A DNA stretch of 64,000 nt from Onthophagus taurus (GCF_036711975.1 NC_091966.1:9307501-9371500), one strand, 5' to 3'. Positions 27,010 to 37,740 are shown, numbered from the stretch's first letter. The notes: generated by a model from the letters alone, not told the origin. Made by a program: numbers and translations.

Positions 27010-27297
27010 TGGCTAATAAGACTTTACAGCCCCTAAAATAACATCTCTTCCACATTGGGCAAGCTGAGGATCAAACTTGTCGACTTTGGAATGACGAGTC
27101 AGAGACTGCTAAACATATACTGTGTGAATACGTCGCCAGAGACCGCCTAAGACGCAAAATTTTCGGTAAAGTACGCCTGACACCTACCTACATAAAGGAA
27201 CAAGACTTTGGAACGCTTAAGTTACAATATATCTTATAGGTCGCGGTGACGAGAGGGACCGCTTCCCCCAGCTTGGCAGCAATAATAATAATAGCTC
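27010..27297 (+). pseudogene. 3' end of the same I/R1-like LINE family
   Basis: Plus-strand frame HIGQAEDQTCRLWNDESETA then KHILCEYVARDRLRRKIFGK is the zinc-knuckle region (C-x2 to 3, H-x3-C) that closes ORF2 in this group. It ends in a stop followed by GGTCGCGGTGACGAGAGGGA, CCCAGCTTGGCAGC and (AAT)n at 27279-27295. The last 55 bases match the 3' end of the minus-strand element at 22.66 kb. It is severely 5'-truncated. Confidence 0.75.
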
Positions 27298-27789
27298 AAC
27301 ATTCCTTCACGGTATAATTGACATTACAATAGATATCTAACCTTACCCAACATTCTTTCTTGGATTGATTGATATTTGTAAACAAAACTAACCTTACCAA
27401 ACATTCTTTACCTGTAAACTAAAGTAAGCTAACCTTACACAATATGTATAGCAATTATTTTTTTATAAATTTTTGTTAATTAATATGATAAAAACTAATT
27501 AACTGATATTTGTTTTTTAGATATCTTGTCCAAGGTTTAAAGCGATAAGTATGCCGTTCCTTATATCTCTGCAACATTAAATAGATTGAAAAACCAAATC
27601 TTTTTGTCGTGTTTACGCATAGAGTTCCAGTTAAGGCATAATATGTTGAGAAAATTTGAACTTAAAAATAAGAACGGAACGTACAACCAAACTATCAGTA
27701 CTAGATGTATCCCCAAAGACAGGTTACCAATAGTGAATCACTACATAGTTGTTTGGATAACACAATCGAATAGCAAGAGATATCGTTAA

Positions 27790-28200
27790 GATCCTGATAG
27801 TTAATTCTAAAATTGATATTGTTCAAAAGAAAGGTTGAAACATTATTATGAAAAACTTTTTGGAATAAGTGCCCTCTTTCATGGAATGTTATTAACATAT
27901 ATGTGACATGATGCTTAATTAGAACAGCTATGACATCCAAATGATTTAAGGTACTGGGTGATTGTATCGACATAACATATATGACAACTCAAACAATCGA
28001 TTTTATAAGCAACATTTAATTGCTTAATTAACTTTGAAGAAGTATCGGTGTTGACATTATCAGGAAAATGAGTCATAAACTAATCCAGCTGGAAACACTT
28101 AGGTTGGTAGAGCAGTTGTCGCTGAATGTCACCTAAAAAAAGTTAAATAAGAAATGTGTTAATTTTAATTCGTAACGGATGACACAAGAAGTAAAGGAAT
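27790..28200 (-). pseudogene. Probable Penelope-type GIY-YIG region, decayed copy 1
   Basis: On the minus strand one frame gives LNVAYKIDCLSCHICYVDTI then TQYLKS. This fits the 'NV.YKI.C..C...YVG.T' start of the Penelope GIY-YIG domain with its upstream CxxC. The usual GQ is replaced by D, stops follow shortly after, and downstream matches are weak. The call rests on this short motif and on the same motif in copy 2. Confidence 0.4.
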
Positions 28201-28224
28201 TTCCTATAATAGTAGAAAAAAATT

Positions 28225-28376
28225 ATTGGTATTTAAACTAAAACTAGAACTAACACTAGCACTATCACTAGAACTAACACTAGACTTAGAACTAGAAAGT
28301 TTCGGGTTAAGCCATGCATCTTTTGAAAAAAATGTTTGACGTTTCGGATGCCATGTTACAACTTTCTTCAGAAACA
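28225..28376 (-). mobile_element. Penelope-like element terminal fragment
   Basis: It consists of the CTAG-rich segment, GTTTCGGGTTAAGCCATGCA at about 28297 and a reverse-oriented hammerhead-like motif at 28334-28375. The arrangement is the same as at the left ends of copies A, B and C. No matching right end is seen nearby. Confidence 0.7.
28334..28375 (-). ncRNA. Hammerhead-ribozyme-like motif
   Basis: Minus strand: GTTT - CTGAAGAA - stem II (AGTTGT/GCATCC, partly paired) - GAAACGTC - AAAC. It has the CUGANGA box, the GAAA box, an intact GUC cleavage triplet and a 4-bp stem I. Stem II is weaker than in the 42-kb copies. Confidence 0.45.
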
Positions 28377-28484
28377 AGGTTGAAGTTGTTTACATTGGCA
28401 GTTTAGACAAAGTTAAACCATTAACAGACATATTTCATACATTCAAAACTCGCTAATGTCTTTGAATGGACTTCATATAATTCA

Positions 28485-28764
28485 TACCGCAATTAAAATA
28501 GCTGCAGATTTCTGGCAACACATTTTCCTTTTCATGTTTTTATAGCATTCCTAGACAGAAAAATTAAAAATTGATTGTCCATAGCAAAACATGTCTGACG
28601 CTTCCAATAAATAAAAAAGCACAATATCTAATTTATTCATGAGAATTAATTTATAGATCAAGAAACAATACGTTTCGTGCATAACTAAATAAATCAGAGA
28701 GCATCCACACCTACATTTGTTCATTTGTACACTTGTTCACATTTACAACTGTTCAGGGTGTGCA
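28485..28764 (+). repeat. Interspersed repeat, copy 1 of 2
   Basis: The block starting near 28489 (CATACCGCAATTAAAATAGC) is repeated at 36655-36995 in the same orientation with few changes. This copy lacks about 40 bases present in the other. Both end in TTCAGGGTGTGCA. No coding region is seen, and its class is unknown. Confidence 0.75.
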
Positions 28765-28999
28765 GTTAAGGTATAATATGTTGAGAAAATTTGAACTTAG
28801 AAATAAGAACAAAACGTACAACCAAACTATCAGTACTAGATGTATCCTCAAAGACAGGTTACCAATAGTGAATCATTACATAGTTGTTTGGATAACACAA
28901 TCGAATTGCAAGAGATATCGTTAAGATCCTGATAGTTGAAAGGTTGAAACATTATTATGAAAAGCTTTTTGGACTAAGTGTCCTCTTGTATGGAATTTT

Positions 29000-29330
29000 T
29001 ATCAACATATATGTGATATGATGCTCAATTAGAACAGCTATGACAACCACATGATTTGAGGTATTGGGCGGTTGTATCGACATAACATTTATGGCAACTC
29101 AAACAATCGATTCTGTAAGCAACGTTTAATTGAAGAACCCAACTTCAAAAAGTTTGAGGTATTTTAGATTAGTTTCGTAAATATCATGAGAAAATATCTG
29201 TTGAAATGCCAAACGTTGAAGAAGTAGCGGTATTAACGTTATCAGGAAGATGAGTCATAGAGTAATCCAGCTGAAAAGACTTAGGTTGGTAGAGCATTTG
29301 TCGCTGAATATCACCTAAAAGAAGTTTACC
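29000..29330 (-). pseudogene. Probable Penelope-type GIY-YIG region, decayed copy 2
   Basis: The minus strand gives LNVAYRIDCLSCHKCYVDTT then AQYLKS, clearer than copy 1. It is preceded by a frame containing MTHLPDNVNTATSS. The CxxC and the YV.TT core fit the Penelope GIY-YIG start. Stops follow within 15 codons, and the Arg/Glu part of the nuclease is not visible in one frame. Confidence 0.45.
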
Positions 29331-30654
29331 TTGAAGTTTAATTTGTAACGGACGACACAAGAAGAAGTTAAGAAATTTCCTATAACAGTAGAAAAAAGTT
29401 ATTGATATATTTCACAATGATAATGAACTATTTTATACCTGCAATAATTTTTAAGTACTTCTCCAAAACATTTAGATGAATTATCATACTACAATTTCTT
29501 AGCTTTAATTTAAGATATGTCGTTTCTCAGTTCCAAAAAAAACAATGCCATAGCGATTATTTAAATATGCAGCTTATACATAAATGCAACAAACATATCT
29601 AAAGGGTTTTATTTCTTTAACATTTTTTCTTAACTTTCTCAATTATATCGATGGATTAATTCTCTCATAAACTAGAATCTTCAAGATTTAATTTAAGTGA
29701 AATATATAACTGTTTCTCGACCCTCAGAAATGACCCAACATTTTCCATAAATACACCCAGAGAAAAAATTTGTTGGATTTAAAGGTTTTCCATTTTACGA
29801 CAATAAAAAACGTATATAGATTTTAATCAAAAGGTTTTATTGTTAACCCAAGTTACTAAAATATGTTATTATAAAAATCAAAATCTTAGTTATATTAAAA
29901 AGAATTCTTTTTTCGAAAAAAGATGTAGTTTTTAATTCAAAATTATTAAATGTTTCACATAATGCGTAAGGTTTTTAAATTAAAATGACTTAATTTTTAT
30001 AGTAAGATTTTTGTGCTATTGAGGTAATAATGTATAAATGTTAGCAGAAAATTGATTCAACTTTATTATTAAAAGAACGGTATTTTAGTTTAAATAAACA
30101 TATTCTTTACTTAATTTTTTTTATTTTTTAACCCAAATAAGTGTTTTTTCGTTTTAAAGTACAAATTAGTTATTATAAAATGTTTTTACTATTAAAAATA
30201 AAAAAATTATATTGTTATTTTAATAACCTGCAACTTTTACTTACCTTGTTATTAGTAAAAAATATAGGTAAATAATGGAAATAATAGTGAAAAATATTTA
30301 AAGTTTCACAAAAATATTTATAATATTTAAAGAAATGAGACCGATATTACAAAAGAAAAGAGAACGTTTTTTATAAAGTAATTTTTTTCTTATAGGTTTA
30401 TTATCTTAAAAACAGTTAAAACTAAAGATATTTTATCTTTCAGAGATCACTCTGAGACTTAACTATATATAACCATATTGTCAGTAACAAAAGGTTTAAA
30501 AATAAAGATTGTTTTAAATGTCCATTGTAAATTGCGAAAAATGTTCATCGATCTTTGATTCATGGAATTGATAAATATTAACTTTTACAATGAAGATTTA
30601 AGGTTCTTTTTATTTTCAAATCAAGGGGTAAAAAAAAATGTACAACTATACCTA

Positions 30655-30745
30655 GTTAGCAGGTATCACTTATTAGTTGTAAAACAAATGAAAATGTAAA
30701 CTACTATCATTAGTTGTAAATTAATTTGAAGTGATACCTGCTAAC
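30655..30745. repeat. 17-bp perfect inverted repeat at transposase 3' end
   Basis: GTTAGCAGGTATCACTT at 30655-30671 is the exact reverse complement of 30729-30745. The loop of 57 bases contains two direct copies of TTAGTTGTAAA. The right arm lies within the last codons of the transposase. It could act as an RNA 3'-end hairpin or a transposase-binding palindrome. Confidence 0.75.
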
Positions 30746-32775
30746 CTAACAATCCTTTCTCCAGTAGGTAAAAAATAAAAATGTGTGGGAACATTACAAA
30801 TATCATTCAATCTTTTAATTACAGCACACGTAGAATTTGTAGCGATCTTATAAGCTAAATAATGTGGAAGGTACTCAACTACCTCCCAGTGGAAACAAAG
30901 AAAATAACATACATCCTTATTTACAATAATTTCAAATATTTCATAAACATTCGGTTGTTCTTCAGTGCTATCAAAAATCACATAACCTTTTTTGTACTTA
31001 CTCCCTTTATACATAACTTCGTTCAAACCTTCACTTGACGATAAATCAATTTGAGCCCTAAATAAATCATATTTGCCGTTCCCTAAATCCACAGTCGTAG
31101 ATATTTTGTAAGCTACTTCGCTGGCGAAAAAATTCTTATTTAATATCCTATTAGCAAAGTCTAATTGCGTCTTAATAGTTAATGTTAATGGAATGTTTAA
31201 TCTTGAACTGATATTTCTGGCATAACATTTGTGGTTTTGATGCAAGGCTTCAAAACGAAAGCACCATTGGTGTCGAAGTGTACCACTTTTTCTGATAACG
31301 TACGTGTAGTGTACCATAAAATGATGCTTTGGTTTTAAATGATCAGTAAATAGAGTTACATACATTCTATGATGTTTCTGTATTAAACTGTCTAGCTTTG
31401 CCAAATCGGCCTCTGTAAAATGAATTTGTAAAATGATATCAATGATTTGAACAAATAAATTCAAAAATTCATACACCTCGTCCTCAAGTGGTATTAAATC
31501 ACCTATCATTAATAAAATAAAATGTACAAAGCACTTCATTTCCGAAGCAGTCATTTTGAAATTGTGTGTCTTGATACTATTTTGCCTAATAGGGGAACTG
31601 ACGTTTCCTATTTGTGTAGGACCGTAATTGAACATTTGTTTGCGGTAATTTAAAATTTCTAAAGTAAAATATTTCTTTTTGTATATAAAATAATTGAGGA
31701 CATGGGCTAAATTATAGTTACACACGCCGTTAAAGAGATCATGCATGATGTCAAAAGATGCATTTTCAGTCACGTGAAATGATGGAATTGTATTAAAAAT
31801 TGACGGTTCTTTAATACCTGTTTTTGAAGAATCCTCAATAAGAGTATCGATAATATAATTGTTTTTGTCTCTTAAAAATGTGTTCATTTGTTGTACGTCA
31901 CTTTGTGTTTGAATTTTTGAGCGTTTGCAGATTCTACAGAAAAAAGTACTCGAGAATGAAACATTAAATCCTAAAATATCGTTTAAGGCGAGGTTGTCTC
32001 CTAGTACAAGGCCGAGTTTAAAATATATTCGTATTGTATTATCCTTTTCAGGATTAAGAATGATTCCCTCCTGTTCTAAAACCTTAAGATCTTCAGTAAC
32101 CTTATTTAAACATTGTTTATTACCAAACGTGTGCATATCAATGGATTTTATAAAGCCAAGTACAAGAATATTACTTAATTTTGATAATTGATATTGTGGT
32201 ATTGTAGGAAAGCAGCAATATATCCCACATAGTTTTTGAACTCCTGCATGGGAGCTTAATGGGTCGTTAATTTCAAAGTCGTCAAAATAAAGATAATATG
32301 GCAAGAGAATCTTAGAACAGTTATGATTATTGGAACATTTATCTCGCCATGTCGAAGCATTTATAAAATTGCACAGTTTCTGGCATGTTTTAATTTGTTT
32401 TATATTGTCAAGAGTTTTTTCCAAAACACCATCACATTCAAAATATTTTTTAAATTGAAAACGTACATCAACAATACAGCCTTGGACTACATTATCGTCA
32501 ATAGTAGGCGTATTATTAATTACAACTTCTGTCAAAGTGTTATTTATTGTGAAACATTTTGGGTGACTATATATGCCAATACTGCTAATGTGCTTAAAAA
32601 ATTTATATTCCGATTTTATAGTTTTAAAAGGGTCTTTTAAGAATGTACTCAATCTTTCTAATTTATCGTGGATAACTGAATTTTCTGTATAGGGTAAAAT
32701 ACTATTAGTTATAAAGTTTGAAATAGGGGCTGTAATTGATGTTTGAGTTAAATTTTGAATATTAACAACATTTTT
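30721..32775 (-). CDS. TNP2-like (CMC/EnSpm group) transposase, large open frame
   Basis: The frame is open from 32775 to the stop at 30721, about 680 codons, but has no ATG until codon 173 counted from the TTG at 32652. The N-terminus must therefore come from an upstream exon or from a frame change. From that TTG, residues 118-138 have LPYYLYFDDFEINDPLSSHAG. 218-222 has GDNLA, 238-243 FCRICK (zinc-like), and 300-309 FDIMHDLFNG with a probable catalytic Asp. Around 440-485 is KPKHHFMVHYTYVIRKSGTL followed by a WCFRFEALHQNHKCYA segment, the usual 'K.HH..HY...R.E..H...K' region. These are the landmarks of animal and fungal TNP2/Plavaka-type transposases of the CMC group. No internal stop or frameshift is seen, so it may be recent. 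The 3' end overlaps an inverted repeat. Confidence 0.75.
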   Translation of the reverse strand, partial: KNVVNIQNLTQTSITAPISNFITNSILPYTENSVIHDKLERLSTFLKDPFKTIKSEYKFFKHISSIGIYSHPKCFTINNTLTEVVINNTPTIDDNVVQGCIVDVRFQFKKYFECDGVLEKTLDNIKQIKTCQKLCNFINASTWRDKCSNNHNCSKILLPYYLYFDDFEINDPLSSHAGVQKLCGIYCCFPTIPQYQLSKLSNILVLGFIKSIDMHTFGNKQCLNKVTEDLKVLEQEGIILNPEKDNTIRIYFKLGLVLGDNLALNDILGFNVSFSSTFFCRICKRSKIQTQSDVQQMNTFLRDKNNYIIDTLIEDSSKTGIKEPSIFNTIPSFHVTENASFDIMHDLFNGVCNYNLAHVLNYFIYKKKYFTLEILNYRKQMFNYGPTQIGNVSSPIRQNSIKTHNFKMTASEMKCFVHFILLMIGDLIPLEDEVYEFLNLFVQIIDIILQIHFTEADLAKLDSLIQKHHRMYVTLFTDHLKPKHHFMVHYTYVIRKSGTLRHQWCFRFEALHQNHKCYARNISSRLNIPLTLTIKTQLDFANRILNKNFFASEVAYKISTTVDLGNGKYDLFRAQIDLSSSEGLNEVMYKGSKYKKGYVIFDSTEEQPNVYEIFEIIVNKDVCYFLCFHWEVVEYLPHYLAYKIATNSTCAVIKRLNDICNVPTHFYFLPTGERIVRLAGITSN

Positions 32776-35763
32776 TCAATGTTAAGTTGACCAACTAAAC
32801 TATCCACAACAGTAATACTTTCATCCGAAATACCAAAAAAATATCGTGATAAAAACAACCAAACTAATCTGCTAATTTGTGAAAATTCTAAATTAAACAC
32901 GTGTATTAATTTTATAGTAATGTCGAGACACTCTATAAATGAATTGAATTTGTATCTTATAGAGTCGCTATACACATAAAAATCTTCAAGTTTATTTTTA
33001 TCGACGCCTACAACAACTATTCGTGGTTGTAATTTGATTTTCTTATCTCTGTAATTAGCTCTTGCCGCTTCTATCTTTGGTAAGACATCGTTTATAGTTT
33101 TTACGTGCAACACAAAATCGTCTTGCGAGTCCAAAATTGTTGGCTTGTGAGTCCTGTTTATTCGCCTTGGCTGCAGTATTGCATGCAACAATAAAATTAT
33201 TAAGTAATCTCTTGAATCTGAAAAATAATAGTGCAGATTTCGGCATTATAAGTACACAATAATATTTACCTTTTGAAAGCTCAGTATTTTTTTGCAGTTG
33301 CTCCAAGTGTTCCTTATTTAATTTGTCTCGGATGTCTCTGGAATATATCGGTAATATCAATTTCACAAAATTATTGAAATTATCTAAAAGAAGTGATCCT
33401 TTCCCTTTGTAAATGTTGTCGAAATCAATGTTAATCTGTTAAACAAAGATAAACCAAACTGTCAAAAATATTAAAAACTAACTATGCAATTACCAATTCA
33501 TATCCTTTCGAGTCATTGTATTTTGGCCACTCTTTTAAAATTGTATTAAGGGAATTTTCGGGCGATCTCAGTAATTTTAATCTATAGTTGGCAGTGCGTT
33601 GCCAATAATCCTTCACTTTATCCCATAAATCAGGATCAGAATTACTTAAAAGAAACGCCGTGTAATATTCTATCTCGTCTGTAAATATATACAATTTGCA
33701 ATAACTTAAATAAAACACAATTAAGATTACCTTCTACATTATAAACATTAGTGGTACCATTATCAACATCCTCATTGTCTTGAGTTGGTTTTAACCTTTT
33801 CGTTATATGTTTTATGTTATTATACCGGTCATACAGTTTGCCGCTTGGATTTTTTTTATTTCTCCGTGGAGTATAGTATGTTGTCTATAATGAAAATACT
33901 TCGCGCTTCACTTAATGTGTTATTAATAATTTATATTAATACCTGAATTTCCGAAGGAAATAAATCTGTAATTAGTTTGGCATATATTTCAAATATCTCG
34001 CTAGAAATTTTTTTGTGCGCCAGGAACATACAGTCTGTTACGATGTGCACCAAATCTGTTTGCCTTTTTTTGTCAAGTCGTTTATTTTTTTTATAATATT
34101 CTAATATTATCTGCCCTTTAACAGAATTTTTTAATGTCTTTTCTAACCCTTCCTTTTGAACGATATCTGATGTTATAGATGAGGAAGTAGATTTGGGAGA
34201 AAGTAAATTGTTATCCAACCAGCTACTAACATTAGAGCTAGTACTACATGTTATTGTAGTTGCCAAGGGCGTCGTTTAACCCTAAACAAAATGGTATTAA
34301 GTGTATTTACATTATTAGGTCCGAAACAAGAATACGATATTTCCAATTACACCAGGTTAGTACAAAATCCCGGGACGGTCAAAAACTTTGCTATTTGGGA
34401 ACATATTTTTTAAATTTTGACGAGATTTAGGTTCTAAATCCGAAAATGGAAAAATATGCTGTTCTATTAAAATAAGGGTAGGAAACTTTTTTCTTTAACT
34501 GTTTCAGCATTTTGCACTAACCCTGCACGAAGTTATATTCAGAGTTGAGCAAAAAATGGTTAAAAGTATTATTTAACCCTTTATGTGTGTATCGTTGGTA
34601 CGCACCGCGACTTTTCTATAACATGCGTTGTAGAAAAGTTTTTTTGGCTATTGCAGACAGATATGTAAAATTGACTGGATTTTCAAAGGGTCCCTTTGAT
34701 TGTAATTGAAAGATAAATCCCACCCTGCCGATGTTTAACCTTACATTTTCCGCTTTCCATTGAAACAAACGTTGTCTAAATTTAATTCTTAATCCAAATG
34801 ATTCCAACGGGATCAAGTTATCAATATCTGATATACTCAATTCCTTAAACACCTCAATATCAACGCCTTTTTCTGAAAGAAAATGTATAAGGTATTATTG
34901 TTATTGTTTTAATTACACTGTGACGTAATATTTCTCAACAGTTAGGCGTTGAGTGTTTTTAATTTGTTTTTTGTTGCTGGTCACATTTTCTTCTATTTCT
35001 TTTTTTTAATTTTGAAATTTTTCTCTTTTAGGTACTACTTTTAATTCGTTTTTTTGATGTTATTTGTTCAGAAAACTTTGTTTTCCAAAATAAGTTAACG
35101 GTTTTTACACTATTTTTTTTTAATTGTAAAATAAAAAATTCCAAAATTTAGAAAAAAGTAGAAAAAAACGTGACGTGTTACAATAAAATCTAAGGCAGAT
35201 TTGAAATCAAGAAGGAACCCAAAATTATCTAAAAACACTCAACTGCTTAAATGTTGAGGAGAAAAGAAAGTGAAATTTTGCAGCTGAGTGTGATTATTAG
35301 ATTTATAAATAAAACAAATTTATTATTCGGCAACAACCCGATGTACCTCCCGATTTTATAAGGTAAAAATCGATATTAAATTAACATCTATGCATTAGCG
35401 CACGTTTTTACACGAAAATTTAACGAAAGCATTACATTATTCATAATAAACCAGAGAAAAAAAATAAATTTTTTCAAGAAAAACGGTTAAATCCAATCCG
35501 CAAAGGCGGCGCCGAATCATCATAGTGCGGCTTGCTGTTAGGCGCCACCGACCTCGCTTACCAACGTTTGATAAGCGAAAAAAATTGCGTCCTTATACTG
35601 ATGGGTTTAACTAAATTAATTTGGCAAAAATTTACTTATTAATTTATTATTTTTAATTAGATATGATTTCGAAATTATACACACCCTCGAAATCGTTTAT
35701 TAATTCCGGAAAATCCCACTTCAAAAGCAACGTAGTCACGTTTTCTCCGGTAATGTCCTCCAT
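32748..35763 (-). CDS. SAM-domain protein of the CMC-like transposon, spliced
   Basis: Exons that I can place: 35763-35685 (ATG in good context, CGCCATGG), 34872-34745, about 34266-33943, 33884-33731, 33678-33494, 33435-33270 and 33217-32748 (stop). The splice phases agree except at the 5' edge of exon 3, where the obvious acceptor (before 34281) would put a TAA (34276-34278) in frame. An exon may be missing there, or the copy may be damaged. Introns 3-6 are 52-58 bp. Exons 1-2 encode a sterile alpha motif domain (LLLKWDFPELINDFEEKGVD, LSISDIDNLIP, LRIKFRQRLFQW). Exon 4 has TTYYTPRRNKKNPSGKLYDR and exon 5 a region containing KDYWQRTANYRLKLL. Exon 7 has DDFVLHVKTI, LQPRIVVVG, a YVYSDSIRYKF region and SRLVWLFLSRYFFGI. 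This matches a protein family often found beside TNP2-like genes in animal genomes. Its role in transposition is unknown. Confidence 0.75.
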
Positions 35764-36654
35764 GGCGTCCCACAATTTATTTTAATGACTAGTTAATTTT
35801 AATCAATTATATTATTGAATAAATTAATAATATACCTACTACTTCCACCAAGTGATGATTCTTCCTCAGTTTACGACTAATGACCACTACCCTGACTACA
35901 CCTAACGGCACTAAAGATTGAAGACTGAACCGGAGTAAACGTATTTCGGGTATTTCACAACATTGCATTATATGACAAAGAACTGGACTTCCCCAGCTTG
36001 CAAACTTTTAACCGTTTTAGCGTAAAAAGTTTCTATTTTATTCCCATAACTAAAACGTTTTATATTTAAAATAGGCATTTTGAAGTATACATTATTAAAT
36101 CAATAAAAGTCAGTAATAATTTAACAATTTTTGATGTTAGTTTTACTTATTTTCTATTTGACACAAAAGAAATCTGTAAATTAATTCAATAGTTTTCACT
36201 GCTTTAAAATAATATTGCGGTTATTTGAAATAACATTACATTTCTTTTAAAATAAATACTTTCTTATCTTTCCAATAGTTTTTCCTTTTATGTCAAAAGG
36301 ATATGGGTTAAAACAGTAACCCTTTTATTTTAAAATGCCATTTTTCTCTCAGTGTATGAAATTTTGTTAGTTTTATTTGTTTGACAATTTTTATTAGTAC
36401 TAAATCTGTTCATCAAATCGTTAGTTCTTAACAAGTTGTTCGCCAATGATATATAACATTTCTGATATTGCAATCAGTAATGGAACGTTATAAGAAAAAC
36501 GTAATCTATCGTCATTACGGACAAATGCAGCAGCTAAAACCATTAACTTTTCCGTTAGTATGGATTTTTAATGTGCTATTTCCTGCTAACGGACACATGT
36601 CGTACATTTAACCTATGTTGACTAAATTTTTTCTTCGGCGACATATAAAAGTGT

Positions 36655-36995
36655 CATATAAAATTCATCCGCAATTAAAATAGCTGCAGATTTCTGGTAG
36701 ACGCATTTTCCTTTTCATGTTTTTATATCATTCCTAGACAGAAAAATCAAAAATTGTTTGTCCATAGCAAAACAAGAACGCTGCAGCTATTAATTAAATG
36801 TTCAGAAAACATTTCTGACGCCTCCTATAAATAAAAAAGCACAATATGGAATTTATTCATGGGAATTAATTTATAGATCAAGAAACAATACGTTTCGTGC
36901 ATAACTAAATAAATCAGAGAGCATCCACACCTACATTTCGTGTTTCCCATTGAATGTATAGAGAAAGCTCATTATGAGAACTGTTCAGGGTGTGC
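36655..36995 (+). repeat. Interspersed repeat, copy 2 of 2
   Basis: Direct copy of 28485-28764, about 340 bases, with extra bases near 36770-36815 absent from copy 1. It ends in TTCAGGGTGTGCA. It lies 300 bases beyond the right end of the CMC-like transposon, while copy 1 lies about 990 bases before its left end. No coding region. Confidence 0.75.
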
Positions 36996-37740
36996 AAGTT
37001 CGCGTAATACAGCAGTCGTGACACATACCAACTAAAACACCTAACGAAGTAGGTTTGGCTAACACGAAACCGGTGGCAACGAGGGTTTCCACCGTTTCGT
37101 TTTGGTAGCGAACGGATGAGGACGACGCCACAGACAAAATCAGAGCGCGAGTAATCAGGTTATTTTCCAGTCGCGCAGCGCTTTCGAGGCGCTGCCGTCA
37201 ATGGTGCGAAGTGCATCGCAATGAACAACAATCGGGGCCTCGCCCGACGAACGTGCAACGGTGAACGCGCTCATCCGTGCACGGATGCGACGACTACGAA
37301 GCCCGCGACGTTGTCGCATGCAAACGAGCTCTTCTCGACGCAAAAAAGTTTTTGCTGGACCTGAGGCGTCACCGCCACCGCGCCCCTTTGACACCTCGAG
37401 CGTATCCGTAATTTCGATATCAGATGTTTGAGTGAGGCTCGTTAGCGCTCCGTTACATCTCTCCGCTTTCGTTCGGCGAACGTCAAAGCCAACGTTTTAT
37501 ATGGATTTTTGATAGGTATTAAAAAAACGTTTTGAAAAAAAGAAAAATTTATTAAAAATCCAATACGATAACCAATTACGAAAAAAATACTCTATGCATC
37601 AACATATTGACCTCAATATATTAGAGAATAAAACGTAATTGAACCTTAGTTATCAGACTACAAATCGGTGAAGGTAAAACAGTTTATCTGCATTACAAAA
37701 ATATCTGGTCATTTAAAAAAAAATCAAAAAATGTTTTAAT
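36996..37740. other. Intergenic, CpG-richer island, no supported gene
   Basis: 37040-37500 is G+C and CpG enriched with a short minus-strand frame (37394-37155) rich in Arg and Gly that resembles no known protein. 37500-37740 is AT-rich. Confidence 0.5.

Larger units (their letters stand above)
27630..29408. repeat. Diverged direct duplication of a ~600-bp block
   Basis: 27630-28221 and 28765-29408 are close direct copies. Both contain TAATATGTTGAGAAAATTTG near the start and TAGGTTGGTAGAGCA near the end. The second copy has about 80 extra bases near 29140-29215. Between them lie a Penelope-like end (28225-28376) and the first copy of a longer interspersed repeat (28485-28764). Confidence 0.8.
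29754..36354 (-). mobile_element. CMC (CACTA/Mirage/Chapaev)-like DNA transposon, 6.6 kb
   Basis: Left end CACCCAGAGAAAAAA (29754 on) and right end, read inward on the minus strand, CACTGAGAGAAAAATGG (36354 down) form a short imperfect terminal inverted repeat (12 of the first 14 match). The dinucleotide TA flanks both ends (29752-29753 and 36355-36356). CAC termini plus a TA duplication fit the Mirage/CACTA side of the CMC group. Both subterminal regions carry repeats ending in TTAACCC. Inside, all genes read on the minus strand: a spliced SAM-domain gene (35763-32748), then a TNP2-like transposase ORF (32775-30721). The ends are inferred, since the inverted repeat is short. Confidence 0.65.

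Noticed and set aside
27701..27973. Minus-strand frame first considered as a chemoreceptor fragment
   Set aside because: The neighbouring frame has the CxxC-YV motif of a Penelope nuclease, and a matching duplicate lies 1.1 kb away; no membrane-protein pattern is seen.
31925..32640. Plus-strand frames inside the transposase
   Set aside because: Antisense shadows of a conserved minus-strand coding frame.
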